Source: CAVQCJ01 sp963849365 (GTDB lineage: Bacteria > Actinomycetota > Actinomycetes > Prado026). Taken from it: a DNA stretch of 64,000 nt. This document shows, piece after piece, positions 17,268 to 25,801 of this stretch; within the stretch, counting starts at the first letter, position 1; every line of letters starts with the position of its first letter. A program made the position numbers and the translations under genes. The notes below the pieces were generated by a model. That model was not told the DNA's origin. It saw only the letters and a list, made by a program, of their open reading frames with translations, and searched no databases. The stretch lies in contig CAWKHA010000003.1 of NCBI GenBank assembly GCA_963849365.1, positions 124,001 to 188,000 on the forward strand. Reading direction: 5' to 3'.

Positions 17268-18089
17268 CTACCCGGAATGGGCGCGGGCGGGACTTCCGGT
17301 CGAGGCTGTCGCGAGGATGACGTCACTGGTGTCCAGGAACGCGTCGGACGGCAGTGCTTCGAGCCGTCGTCGCACGTCGACGAGGAACGCACCTTGTTTC
17401 CGGTGGTTCAGGAGGGCAAGCCGCCGGCCCGTCCCCCCCAGCGAGGCGTGCCGGTCCACGAACTCGGAGAGGGTGGGCCGATCAGACCAACCCAGCACCT
17501 GCGGTGCAGCGTCATGGAAACCGGCGTCGACCAGCATGGCCATGACCTTGTCCGGGGAGTCCATCAGCTCGTGCTGGGCCAGCAAGGAGTCCGCGGCCGG
17601 CGCGCCGTACCGGTCGAGCTCGTCAGTCCAGATCCTCAGCGCCGGTGCGGGTCGCTGCTCGCCCCATGTGGCGAGCCCAACGCTCCCGCCCGCGCGCAGC
17701 ACCCGCCGCACCTCCCGCAGAGCACCGACGGGGTCAGGGACGTGGAAGAGCATGAAGGCGAGCACCACGACATCGAAAGAGGTGTCCGCGAAAGGCAGCC
17801 GGTTCGCGTCAGCCACCACGCGGTCGGCTGTCCGCGGCGCGCGCGCCACCATGCCCCACGCGCGGTCGGCCGCGACGACGGCTGCCGCGGGCGCCGCCCG
17901 CCGGATCGATGGCACCAGGGTCCCCACGCCGGTCCCGAGGTCGAGCACCCGCGCCGCCGTGCTCAGCGCGAGACGCGTGAGCAGCCGCTCACTCGCGGGC
18001 ACCAGGGCCGCGGCCCAGCGGGACTCGTACGCCTCGGCGTGCGAGGAGTAGTAGGCCGCGAGGGTCGTTGCCCGTCCCGCCGTGGTCAC
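17268..18089 (-). CDS. Class I SAM-dependent methyltransferase
   Basis: 273 aa from GTG 18089. Motif I VLDLGTGVGTLVP (about residues 48-60), acidic end of strand 2 VVAADRAW, then DANRLPFADTSFDVVVLAFM and LREVRRVLRAGGSVGLATWG, which is the standard order of UbiE/methyltransf_11 proteins. The substrate cannot be told. Lone gene, 43 bp downstream of which (plus coordinates) lies a broken methyltransferase. Confidence 0.85.
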   Translation of the reverse strand: MTTAGRATTLAAYYSSHAEAYESRWAAALVPASERLLTRLALSTAARVLDLGTGVGTLVPSIRRAAPAAAVVAADRAWGMVARAPRTADRVVADANRLPFADTSFDVVVLAFMLFHVPDPVGALREVRRVLRAGGSVGLATWGEQRPAPALRIWTDELDRYGAPAADSLLAQHELMDSPDKVMAMLVDAGFHDAAPQVLGWSDRPTLSEFVDRHASLGGTGRRLALLNHRKQGAFLVDVRRRLEALPSDAFLDTSDVILATASTGSPARAHSG

Positions 18090-18132
18090 GTGGCGACGCT
18101 AGCGCAGCTGCTTCTCGATGCTGATGGCCTGC

Positions 18133-18551
18133 CTAGGGTTTGACGGCGAGCAGCGAGATGCTCTTGATGCCGTACGTCTGGGTCGCGCCCCGTGCGGAGC
18201 CGGAGAGGAACGCGTAGGCGGTGTTGTCCCTTGTGGACTCGACCCGCAGCCCGGCCCGCGCGATCGCGCCGAGGTAGTCATCGAGGTGCGCGGTGCCGCC
18301 GACGCACGCCGCCCACAGCTCGGCGTTGCAGGTGATCGACTCGGCCAGGGGACGGGCGGAGACGATGTCGGCGAGGGCGAGTTCGACACGGGGATTCGGT
18401 CGAGGAGGTCCTCGGGACAGCCGATCCGCCGGGCGAGGCTTGGGCCCATCTCGAAGTGGTAGCTGCGGTCGGGCCTTTCCGCGACCTGCTGGTACACGTC
18501 CTGGACGCGGCGCTGCAGGTCTGCGACACCGAGCCGCCCTGTCGTGGCCAT
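18133..18551 (-). pseudogene. Methyltransferase relic with internal deletion (ArsM-like)
   Basis: From ATG 18551 the first frame encodes LQRRVQDVYQQVAERPDRSY ... RIGCPEDLLDRIP, the N-terminus of ArsM-like methyltransferases. At about 18385-18395 the coding sense moves to another frame and continues VELALADIVSARPLAESITC to YGIKSISLLAVKP and the TAG at 18133, which is the family's C-terminus. The central part, including the whole SAM-binding motif region, is missing, so the gene lost several hundred bases with a frame change. Not functional as a methyltransferase. Confidence 0.75.
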
Positions 18552-18597
18552 CGGCGACCAACGACCCATCCTGCGGGTTCGACCGGTTGGCGCGGTC

Positions 18598-20205
18598 ATG
18601 CGCGACGTCGTGCTCGCTACGCTGAAGGGCGTGCCGGGAAGCGAGCTGGACGAGGGGATCACCCTGGCCGAGCTGCTCGCTTCGTTCTCGCTGGCGACCG
18701 ACCTCGGCCTGGGCCAGCCCATGGAGCATGTCCTGCGGTCGTGGCGGATCGCCGCGCGCCTGGGCGAGCACGTCGGCCTGGACGACGCCGACCGTGCGTC
18801 CCTCTACTTCATCGCCGTCCTGGCCTGGGTGGGGTGCGTGGCCGACACCCCGGAGGTGGCCAGATGGTTCGGCGACGACATCGCGTTCCGGGGTGACAGC
18901 TACCAAGTGGAACTGGCCGGGCTCCCCGGACTCGCCTTCATGCTCGGACATGCCGGGGCCGGGGCCGGGGGGTTGCACCGCCTGCGGCTGGCTACCACTC
19001 TCTTGGCCACCGGCGGCAAGGGGATCGAGCGCGGGCTCCTGGCGCACTGTCTGACGACCTCCACGATGGCCGAGGGCCTGGGCCTGGGTCCCGCAGTGTG
19101 TGGTCCGCTTCGACAGTTCTTCACCCGATGGGACGGCAAGGGTGTGCCGGGCGGTATCGGTGGTGAGAACATCGCCACCTCGGTGCGGCTGTTCCACGTC
19201 GCGGACGTCGTCGAGGTGTTCCACCGGACAGACGGGGTCGACGCGGCGGTCGAGGTGGCCCGCGCCCGCCGCGGCAGCCACTTCGACCCTGCTGTCGTCG
19301 ATGCGTTCTGCACGGCCGCCCCCGACGTGCTCCACCGCACCGCGGACGAGCCGGACCACTACGAGGTGATCGCGGCCGATCCCACACTCCAGCGTCGGCT
19401 GCGCGGCCAGGAACTCAACCATGCGCTCGAAGCGGTGGCCGACTTCACCGACTTGCGCTCAGCGTGGCGGGCCGGCCACAGCCGCGGCGTGGCCGAGCTC
19501 GCCGGCCAGGCGGCCGAGCTCGCCGGGCTGCCCGCCGCGGAGATCGTTGCGGTGCGGCGGGCTGGCCTGCTGCACGACGTCGGACTGCATGGTGTGCCCG
19601 CCACGATCCTCGACAAACCGAGTGCCCTGACGGCAACGGAGTCGGAACGGATGCGCATGCACGCCTACTACACCGAGCGGGTGCTCGCCCGACCCGCCGC
19701 ACTTGCCCGCCTCGGCGCCATCGCCGCGCTCACCCACGAGCGGCTCGACGGGTCCGGCTACCACCGGGGTCTGTCCGGGGCGGCTCTTTCCGTGCCCGCG
19801 CGGATCCTGGCCGCCGCCGACGCCTACCGCGCCATGACCGAACCGCGACCGTACCGGCCGGCACTGTCCACCAAGCAGGCCACCGACGCGCTGCGTGCAG
19901 ACGTCCGCGCCGGACGGCTGGCCGGCCTCGCGGTAGACGCCGTACTCACCGCCGCGGGGGAGAGCCCGCGCCGGCGGCGCACCGGGCCGGCAGGACTCAC
20001 GCCCCGCGAGGTCGAGGTGCTCGGCCTGATCGCCCGCGGCGCGTCGACCCGGCAGGTGGCGCGCGCGCTCGACATCACCACGAAGACCGCCGGCACCCAC
20101 ATCGAACGGATCTATGCCAAGACGGGGGCGTCCACTCGCTCCACCGCCACGCTGTTCGCCCTCCAGCACGGACTCCTCGACACGCTCGAGCCGCTCGATT
20201 CGTAG
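18598..20205 (+). CDS. HD-GYP-type phosphohydrolase fused to a LuxR helix-turn-helix
   Basis: 535 aa from ATG 18598; TTG/ATG starts further up (18544) overlap the relic on the other strand, and GTG 18631 is possible. The N-terminal half starts LAELLASFSLATDLGLGQPM. The HD-type domain has LLHDVGLHGVPATILDKPSA, HAYYTERVL and HERLDGSGYHRGL (about residues 335-410). The C-terminus (LTPREVEVLGLIARGASTRQ, about residue 465 on) is a LuxR DNA-binding domain. It may combine cyclic-nucleotide-type hydrolysis or sensing with transcription control. Such proteins are common in actinobacteria but their ligand is not settled. Confidence 0.85.
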   Translation: MRDVVLATLKGVPGSELDEGITLAELLASFSLATDLGLGQPMEHVLRSWRIAARLGEHVGLDDADRASLYFIAVLAWVGCVADTPEVARWFGDDIAFRGDSYQVELAGLPGLAFMLGHAGAGAGGLHRLRLATTLLATGGKGIERGLLAHCLTTSTMAEGLGLGPAVCGPLRQFFTRWDGKGVPGGIGGENIATSVRLFHVADVVEVFHRTDGVDAAVEVARARRGSHFDPAVVDAFCTAAPDVLHRTADEPDHYEVIAADPTLQRRLRGQELNHALEAVADFTDLRSAWRAGHSRGVAELAGQAAELAGLPAAEIVAVRRAGLLHDVGLHGVPATILDKPSALTATESERMRMHAYYTERVLARPAALARLGAIAALTHERLDGSGYHRGLSGAALSVPARILAAADAYRAMTEPRPYRPALSTKQATDALRADVRAGRLAGLAVDAVLTAAGESPRRRRTGPAGLTPREVEVLGLIARGASTRQVARALDITTKTAGTHIERIYAKTGASTRSTATLFALQHGLLDTLEPLDS

Positions 20206-20321
20206 GGAGAACTCCGGACGACGCGGGTCGCTGCGATTCCTACCGTGGCACGCACGGCAGGAGGTCGTCCCTCCGCCGGAGCGGGCAACGGCCCGCAACG
20301 ACCGAGCGTGAGGAGACGGCG

Positions 20322-20687
20322 ATGGCTGGCAAGGCTGTGATCAGTCTGACCACGGGACTCGAAGACCCGGAGAAGGTGCTCGTCGCCTACCTCGTCGCGG
20401 TCGGCGCCGCCGAGTCCGGACGTCCGACCCTGATGTTCTTGACCAAGGAGGCTGCTCGGCTCGCCCTCGCCGGCACCGCCGTGGGTATTGCCTGTGACGG
20501 CTGCCCCCCACTGGCCGATCTGGTGAAGCGCTATGAGGCAGCCGGTGGCCACTATTACGTCTGCCCGATCTGCTTCGACGCCAGGAAGCTCGACAAGGCG
20601 GCTCTGATCGCCGGCGCCGAGCTGAACGGCACCGTCCCGATGTGGCAGTGGATCGGCGACGAACCCGCCACCACGTTCAGCTACTGA
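20322..20687 (+). CDS. DsrE-family protein
   Basis: 121 aa from ATG 20322, with GAGGAG upstream. Begins KAVISLTTGLEDPEKVLVAY and contains TLMFLTKEAARLA, GCPPLADLVKRYEAAGGHYY and VCPICFDARKL, the pattern of small DsrE/F-like proteins (sulfur-relay or peroxide-related fold). Cysteines at CDGCPP and CPIC could be reactive. Follows the HD-GYP/LuxR gene by 116 nt on the same strand; function unknown. Confidence 0.75.
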   Translation: MAGKAVISLTTGLEDPEKVLVAYLVAVGAAESGRPTLMFLTKEAARLALAGTAVGIACDGCPPLADLVKRYEAAGGHYYVCPICFDARKLDKAALIAGAELNGTVPMWQWIGDEPATTFSY

Positions 20688-20777
20688 CACATGAGCACCC
20701 GGCACGAGCAAGTCAGCATCTAGGCGACATCAGCCGCACCGCGGACCGACCGCCGGACGAATGGGCGAGGAGGGGAC

Positions 20778-21518
20778 ATGTTGGACCTGCGCCTAGACCT
20801 GGGTGAGTATCCGGGCGCTCGAGGTCAGGCTCCCTGGCCGGGGCATGAGTACGTCAAGGGTTGGGGAGTCTTCGGTCAGCCCTTCGCAACCGGACATGTG
20901 CTCGCGCTGAGGGTCGTCCGTGAGAACGACTTCGGTTCGTACCGGACACTCTGGCACCGCGATCCCGAAGGGGCTTGGTCGATCTACGTCGACGGCCCTC
21001 GCCTGGACACGGCCTGTCCGCGCTACTACGGCGCGGCGTGCGACTACACGGGCTTCGGGCGACTCGATCTGGAGTGGTTGGGCCCGGCCACGCTCAGAGT
21101 CCGCTTGGACTCGCCGGCCCTGGACTGGGTACTCACCGCGGTGCAGACACCGTTGTTGCGGATTCTCAACGTCGTCAATGACGCCTTCCCGCTCTCCACA
21201 TGGCGCTCTCCTGCGATGCTGCACTCCCGGGAACGGATGGCCAGGGCCCTGGGGATGGGTGGGTTGCGGCTGAGGGGCGTCATGCCCAGCGGACATGTCG
21301 GCACCCTCATGCCGCAGCGGATGTACCTCGTCAACGACGCAGCAGCCACCCTCAACGGCATGGACCTGGGCCCGCCAGCGCGGCTGCGCGACAACCCGAC
21401 GATCGGCGACTTCCCGCTTCCTGCCCGAGGCGTCCTCGCGATCGGGCAAGGGGGCTGGGAGATCCTCGATCCGCAGGAGTACGACCGAACCCGCTCGCAG
21501 ACGTCCGCCACTGCCTGA
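20778..21518 (+). CDS. Conserved hypothetical protein
   Basis: 246 aa from ATG 20778, behind a strong AGGAGG site. I do not recognise a named domain. It is Trp-, Tyr- and Arg-rich (WPGHEYVKGWGVFGQPFATG, WHRDPEGAWSIYVDGPRL), suggesting a beta-rich fold that may bind a hydrophobic or sugar ligand. No signal peptide or membrane helix. Same strand as the DsrE gene, 90 nt downstream. Confidence 0.65.
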   Translation: MLDLRLDLGEYPGARGQAPWPGHEYVKGWGVFGQPFATGHVLALRVVRENDFGSYRTLWHRDPEGAWSIYVDGPRLDTACPRYYGAACDYTGFGRLDLEWLGPATLRVRLDSPALDWVLTAVQTPLLRILNVVNDAFPLSTWRSPAMLHSRERMARALGMGGLRLRGVMPSGHVGTLMPQRMYLVNDAAATLNGMDLGPPARLRDNPTIGDFPLPARGVLAIGQGGWEILDPQEYDRTRSQTSATA

Positions 21519-21546
21519 GCCAGGCGACAGCGCGGGTTCCCCGGGC

Positions 21547-22080
21547 TCAGGGGATCGACCGACCGAGCGCGAGGAGAACGACGGGGGTGAAGAACGTGTA
21601 GCCCGCCGTCACGACGAGCGCCCACCCCAGCACCCGCCCCTGGATCTTCCCGTACGTCGTCCCCGCGATGATCAGGAAGACCACCAGCCAGATCACCAGG
21701 TTCGAACGGAACATCCAGCCACCCTCGAAGAACTTCCACCAGAACAGCGGCACGATGGCGACCGCGACGGCCAGGTTCCCGATCGGCCGCAAGTCCAGGC
21801 CCGCCACTTCCGTGATCCCGAGCGCGAAGAAGAACATCGCATAGAAGACCACGAGGCCCGCCAGCACGACGGACGCGTCGCCGAGCGGTGCCGGACGAGC
21901 AGCGAGGATGTATGTCGCGGAGACGAGGTCCACGATTCCGGCGGTGAGCGACACCCAGCCGACAGACACAAGTGGGTTCGGTCCATCACCCTGAGGCTTG
22001 GCACCGACCCCGAGGAAGAACAGTGCGTTCAGCCAAACTGCCAGGCCGGTTGCGACGAAGACTACGGTGATGGGTGGCAT
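21547..22080 (-). CDS. AmiS/UreI-type amide or urea channel
   Basis: 177 aa from ATG 22080, preceded by GGAGG on its strand. Six hydrophobic helices. GLAVWLNALFFLG near the N-terminus, GLDLRPIGNLAVAVAIVPLF, FFEGGW and the final GYTFFTPVVLLALG resemble AmiS/UreI proteins, the proton-gated urea or short-amide channels. Placed at the edge of the nitrogen-related cluster, with a copy of the shared GTTCA/GTCAAC motif at its promoter. The family call rests on pattern, not alignment. Confidence 0.65.
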   Translation of the reverse strand: MPPITVVFVATGLAVWLNALFFLGVGAKPQGDGPNPLVSVGWVSLTAGIVDLVSATYILAARPAPLGDASVVLAGLVVFYAMFFFALGITEVAGLDLRPIGNLAVAVAIVPLFWWKFFEGGWMFRSNLVIWLVVFLIIAGTTYGKIQGRVLGWALVVTAGYTFFTPVVLLALGRSIP

Positions 22081-22449
22081 CGAGCCTCCTACGAGAGGAT
22101 CCACGAGCCTGCGCGACCGTCTCGTAAGGTAGACGCAGTTCAACCTATAGTCAACGGTCACCGTCGCGGGTTTGCCGCGGTTCGTCTTGGCGCGGTTCCC
22201 AGCGCGCGCGGACCCCAGCGGCGTGGAGAGTCGGCTACGCCCGGCTGCTCGAGAGACCGGATGACCGGTACCGGTCGCCGTCGCCTCAAGCGCGTGAAGA
22301 AGGGAAGGTCGAGTCGCGGACGCTTCGTCCGCTTCAGCTCGGCGAATGGGCCGCTCGGGAGATCGGGCGCCTCGAGGGAGGCGATGGTCGGCGTCGCCCT
22401 GGCGCTGGGCACCAGGGCTTGTCCCGTCGTTCTCCTCCCGTCCCCGCGT
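22081..22449. other. Intergenic region with a candidate AmiS promoter
   Basis: No supported gene. On the minus strand TTGACT (in 22149-22154) and, after 17 bp, TACCTT form a plausible promoter for the AmiS/UreI gene; the shared motif at 22138-22155 overlaps its -35 box. The rest, up to the amidohydrolase stop, shows only weak Arg/Pro-rich shadow frames. Confidence 0.5.
22138..22155. promoter_or_regulatory. Shared cluster motif, copy 1
   Basis: GTTCAACCTATAGTCAAC, an imperfect palindrome related to the three other copies at 24010, 36423 and 37209. It overlaps the putative -35 box of the AmiS/UreI gene. Confidence 0.5.
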
Positions 22450-23277
22450 CTATCCGTAGAGGCTCGCGAAGTTGTCCCGCAGCATCATCCTTCCCAGCTC
22501 CCCGTCCCCGGTGGCAGCACGCATCCGGGCGAGCTCGCCCGCGTGGTCGCCCCAGGGTTCGTCGCTGGCGAAGAGCACACGGTCGGCGCCCACTCCGCGT
22601 CGTTCGATCTCGCGGGCCAGCCAGCGCGGAGCGAACCCGACAGCCCAGCTGGTGTCGGTGTAGACCTGCTTGCCCGCCTCGATCCAGTCGAAGAACCGCT
22701 GGTTGATGAGCTTGATGTGGCCGCTCACCCCGCCACCCATGTGCACGAGGTGGATCTTCACGTCGTCGCCGTACTTGTCGACGAGCAGCCCGACCTGGTC
22801 GATGTCCGAGGCGGCGCCGGCGGACGTGTGCACGTGCACCACCAGCCCGTGACTGCGTGCAGCCTGGAAGATCGAGTCGATCTGCGGCTCGCACTCCGGA
22901 TCGTCGGGCCGCCCGCCGAGCAGGAAGCTGGTCTTGAGCGCGACCACTCCGGCCTCGCCGGCCTGGGCGAGCGCGGCAGCGGTGAGCTCGGCGTCCTGCG
23001 GACGCGGGGAGACCCACAGTCCGCAGCGGATCCGGTCGTCGGCCGCGGCGGCCGACAGGACCAGCTCGTTGAACGAGAACGAGACGTCCGCCTGGGGCAC
23101 GCCGTAGTTGGGCAGGACGAGGGCGCGCTCGGTGCCCTCCGAGTCGAGATCGGCGATCAGCTCGGCCACGGTGCCGCGCGCCAGGATGTCCGGGTGGGCC
23201 GGCGGTCCGCCGTAGAACGGGAAGGCGGGCATCACGCCCATGTGCCGGTGCGCGTCGTTGATCAGCTGTGTGGTCAT
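22450..23277 (-). CDS. Amidohydrolase-2-type TIM-barrel hydrolase
   Basis: 275 aa from ATG 23277. The N-terminal DAHRHMG (H10, H12) is an H-x-H metal motif; a later His in VVHVHTSAG and Asp in VLFASDEPWGDHAG complete the usual metal site of the ACMSD/amidohydrolase-2 family. Such enzymes hydrolyse or decarboxylate small ring or acyl substrates. Its place beside an amide-type channel and the cupin regulator suggests a step on an amide, lactam or ureido compound, but the substrate is not known. Confidence 0.8.
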   Translation of the reverse strand: MTTQLINDAHRHMGVMPAFPFYGGPPAHPDILARGTVAELIADLDSEGTERALVLPNYGVPQADVSFSFNELVLSAAAADDRIRCGLWVSPRPQDAELTAAALAQAGEAGVVALKTSFLLGGRPDDPECEPQIDSIFQAARSHGLVVHVHTSAGAASDIDQVGLLVDKYGDDVKIHLVHMGGGVSGHIKLINQRFFDWIEAGKQVYTDTSWAVGFAPRWLAREIERRGVGADRVLFASDEPWGDHAGELARMRAATGDGELGRMMLRDNFASLYG

Positions 23278-23375
23278 CCGTCGACGCTAGCCCCGGCGCG
23301 TATCGGATGCAAGACACCTGATGTCGTATAGGAGATGAATCGGCCCCAGTCGCGGACCCGGCCCACGGGCCCGCG

Positions 23376-23951
23376 CTACTGGGGTCGCAGAGCCATCCAG
23401 AGCGCGATCGCGTCGACCTTGCCGGGGTTGCGCCACGAGTGCGGCTGCACCGACCGGAAGTGCAGCGCATCTCCCGGCTTCAGGGTGTGGTCACGGCCGT
23501 TGACGATGAACTCGAGCTGTCCCTCCAGCACGTAGATGAGCTCCTCGCCCGGATGCTCGAGAGGTTTCTCGCCGCTGCTGGCGCCGGCGATGACAGTGGC
23601 GCGCGCCCCGGCGAGGTTGAACCGGCTGTACGGCCCGGTGATCCCGGCGAGGTCGATGCCCACGTGCGAGGTGTAGATCGGTCGATGCTCCGTCTTGAGC
23701 GTGAGCACGGTCGGGTCGGACGTGACCTGCTCCTCTTCGACGAAGTAGGCGATGGGCCTGTCCAAAGCGCTGGCCACCTTGAGCAGCGTGGTGATCGTCG
23801 GCACCATGCCGTTCATCTCGATCTTGTGGATGGCTGCTGCGGAGACGTCGGACCGAGCGGCCAGCTGCGACAGCGACAGCCCGGCCTGTTTGCGCAGGGC
23901 GCGCACCTTGGGTCCGATGCCCCCGACGATGCGGGTCAGATCCTCGGACAT
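23376..23951 (-). CDS. XRE-family regulator with C-terminal cupin domain
   Basis: 191 aa from ATG 23951. An N-terminal HTH_3 (VRALRKQAGLSLSQLAARSD, about residues 17-36) is followed by a cupin (HPGEELIYVLEGQLEFIVNG, then LKPGDALHFRSVQPHSW). HTH-cupin proteins sense small ligands and regulate neighbouring operons. Divergent from the flavoprotein gene; the shared motif at 24010-24025 lies between them, so this protein is a candidate for the factor that binds it. Confidence 0.88.
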   Translation of the reverse strand: MSEDLTRIVGGIGPKVRALRKQAGLSLSQLAARSDVSAAAIHKIEMNGMVPTITTLLKVASALDRPIAYFVEEEQVTSDPTVLTLKTEHRPIYTSHVGIDLAGITGPYSRFNLAGARATVIAGASSGEKPLEHPGEELIYVLEGQLEFIVNGRDHTLKPGDALHFRSVQPHSWRNPGKVDAIALWMALRPQ

Positions 23952-24009
23952 CTTGCCGGCCTCTCCTCTGCGACTTTGGCGTCCACCCTTGACTCCGGCT
24001 CTCCGTACT

Positions 24010-24025
24010 GTTCAACATAGTGAAC
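24010..24025. promoter_or_regulatory. Shared cluster motif, copy 2
   Basis: GTTCAACATAGTGAAC: arms GTTCA and TGAAC around ACATAG. Lies between the divergent XRE-cupin and flavoprotein genes, where one site could control both. Confidence 0.6.
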
Positions 24026-24079
24026 GTCATATTGCTGATGCTCAATGCCTTTGCAGGACCCGTCCACCCAGGAGGTCCC

Positions 24080-25417
24080 GTGCCACAACGGATTATCGTT
24101 GTCGGAGGCGGGGCGGCGGGTATGGGCGCGGCTGGCGCGGCCAAGGGTACCGATCCGAGCGCAGAGATCATCGTCTTCACCGAGTACGAGGACGCCGCTT
24201 ACAGCCCTTGCGGCATCCCGTATGTGCACGGGAACGAGATCCCTGACTTCGAGCGCCTCTTCATGGCGACGAAGCAGATGTACGTCGACCAGGGGATCGA
24301 CATCCGCTACGAGACCGCGGTCACGGCCATCGACGCGAAGGCCAAGACGGTCACGGTGGACGGCCGCGCGCAACCTTGGGACAAGCTCATCGTCGCGACG
24401 GGGTGGGACTACGCGAGACCCCCCGTTCCAGGGGCCGAGCTGTCGGGCATCTACGAGATGAAGAACATCCGGCGCGCGATGGAGTGGGACAAGGTCTTCG
24501 ACACCGTGCAGAAGGCCGTGGTGCTCGAGGCTGGGCCGCTCGGGCTGGAGATCACCACGGCGTTGTCGCACCGCGGGATCGAGGTTCACCTCGTCGACCC
24601 GACGCCGTGGGCGCTGTCGGCGGCGACCGACCCCGACATCGCGAAGCCGATCGAGGACTCCTGGGTGGAGATGGGCGTCAACCTCCATTTCAACACCAAG
24701 CTCGAGCAGATCCTCGGCGACGCGGACGGCGCCGTGCGTGGCGTGGTGACCTCCGACGGGGAGATCGCCTGCGACTTGCTGGTCAACGCTACGAAGAAGG
24801 TGCCCGACACCAGGCTGGGAGCCGCAGCCGGTCTCGACGTCGGCTCTGCCGGCGGGTTCGTCGTCGACGAGACGATGGCCACCGGCGTGCCTGACATCTG
24901 GGCGGCCGGCGACTGCATCGAGGTGCCGCACGGTGTCAGCAACGTCCCGCTGCAGGGGTTGTCCGGCAGCCACGCGTATTCGCAGGGCAAGGTCGCGGGC
25001 GTCAACGCCGCCGGCGGCAAGCGTGCCTACCAGCCGGTCTTCGTTCCCTGGGGTCTGGTCGCCGGACGCTGGATGATCGGCGGGGTCTCGTTCAGCGAGA
25101 CCCTGGCCACCGCGCTGGGCATCCCATTCGTGCTCGGCAAGGCACAGGGCATCTCGCGGGCGCGCTACTACCCGGACATGAAGCCGATCATCGTCAAGCT
25201 GCTCGGCGAGCCCGGGACGCTCAAGCTGATCGGCGCGCAGATGGTGGGTGGCGAGGGCATCAAGGAGCGCGCGGACTTCCTCGCGATGGCGGCCCGCACC
25301 GGCATCACCTTGCGCGACCTGGCGACGATGGAGAACGTGTACTCCCCGCCGATCGGCGCGCTGAACGAACCCATCGCGCTCGCAGCCCAGAACGCGCTCT
25401 CGACGCTGGGTGGATGA
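24080..25417 (+). CDS. FAD-dependent pyridine nucleotide-disulfide oxidoreductase, CoA-disulfide reductase/NADH oxidase type
   Basis: 445 aa from GTG 24080, behind AGGAGGT (spacing short, 3 nt); GTG 24020 and ATG 24038 are longer alternatives. FAD motif IIVVGGGAAGMGAAGAA at the N-terminus and single redox Cys in YSPCGIPYVHG, as in CoA-disulfide reductases and NADH oxidases rather than the CxxxxC glutathione-reductase type. Second Rossmann region VVLEAGPLGLEITTAL and FAD motif DIWAAGDCIEVPHG. Predicted to reduce a low-molecular-weight disulfide or persulfide. First gene of a four-gene operon; the next start overlaps or follows by 1 nt. Confidence 0.85.
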   Translation: MPQRIIVVGGGAAGMGAAGAAKGTDPSAEIIVFTEYEDAAYSPCGIPYVHGNEIPDFERLFMATKQMYVDQGIDIRYETAVTAIDAKAKTVTVDGRAQPWDKLIVATGWDYARPPVPGAELSGIYEMKNIRRAMEWDKVFDTVQKAVVLEAGPLGLEITTALSHRGIEVHLVDPTPWALSAATDPDIAKPIEDSWVEMGVNLHFNTKLEQILGDADGAVRGVVTSDGEIACDLLVNATKKVPDTRLGAAAGLDVGSAGGFVVDETMATGVPDIWAAGDCIEVPHGVSNVPLQGLSGSHAYSQGKVAGVNAAGGKRAYQPVFVPWGLVAGRWMIGGVSFSETLATALGIPFVLGKAQGISRARYYPDMKPIIVKLLGEPGTLKLIGAQMVGGEGIKERADFLAMAARTGITLRDLATMENVYSPPIGALNEPIALAAQNALSTLGG

Positions 25418-25418
25418 C

Positions 25419-25727
25419 ATGGCGTTCACGCGCTGGGTCCGCGCCGTCTCCGAGAAGCAGCTGATGACCGCCGCGCAGAAGAAGGTCGCCAAGCGTTACG
25501 GCCTCGCGCCGCCGCCGCAGCCGAAGGGCGGCGACGTGTTCTGGCAGAAGGTGTACGCCCCGGTCTTCTACACGCTGCCGGTGCGGCTGCGGGACAAGGT
25601 GGCGGCCGCCATGCCGGGCAGCCATCGACGCACCTGGCACCGGCCGGCCCAGGCGTCCGGACCGGCCGCGAGTCTGGTGCGGCCGCAGAGCACAGCGGAG
25701 CGTCCGGCTCAGGCACCGAGCGGCTGA
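25419..25727 (+). CDS. Small protein of unknown function
   Basis: 102 aa from ATG 25419; GTG 25410 is possible and would overlap the flavoprotein gene. FTRWVRAVSEKQLMTAAQKK and KKVAKRYGLAPPPQ form a basic amphipathic N-terminus; the C-terminus is Ala/Pro-rich and probably disordered. I do not recognise it. Tight coupling to the flavoprotein suggests it is an accessory subunit. Confidence 0.6.
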   Translation: MAFTRWVRAVSEKQLMTAAQKKVAKRYGLAPPPQPKGGDVFWQKVYAPVFYTLPVRLRDKVAAAMPGSHRRTWHRPAQASGPAASLVRPQSTAERPAQAPSG

Positions 25728-25801
25728 ACAGATCCGAGTCCCGGGCCGTCCGATCGGCTGGTCCCGGAAGCGCAAGGCGCGACACGAGAGGGAGTCGGTA
25801 C

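Noticed and set aside
15375..18143. 922-residue plus-strand frame
   Set aside because: Runs out of frame through the MttB gene and antisense to two genes; low-complexity Arg/Gly composition.
22158..22412. Short minus-strand frame between AmiS and amidohydrolase
   Set aside because: Arg/Pro-rich, no ribosome site and no recognisable motif.
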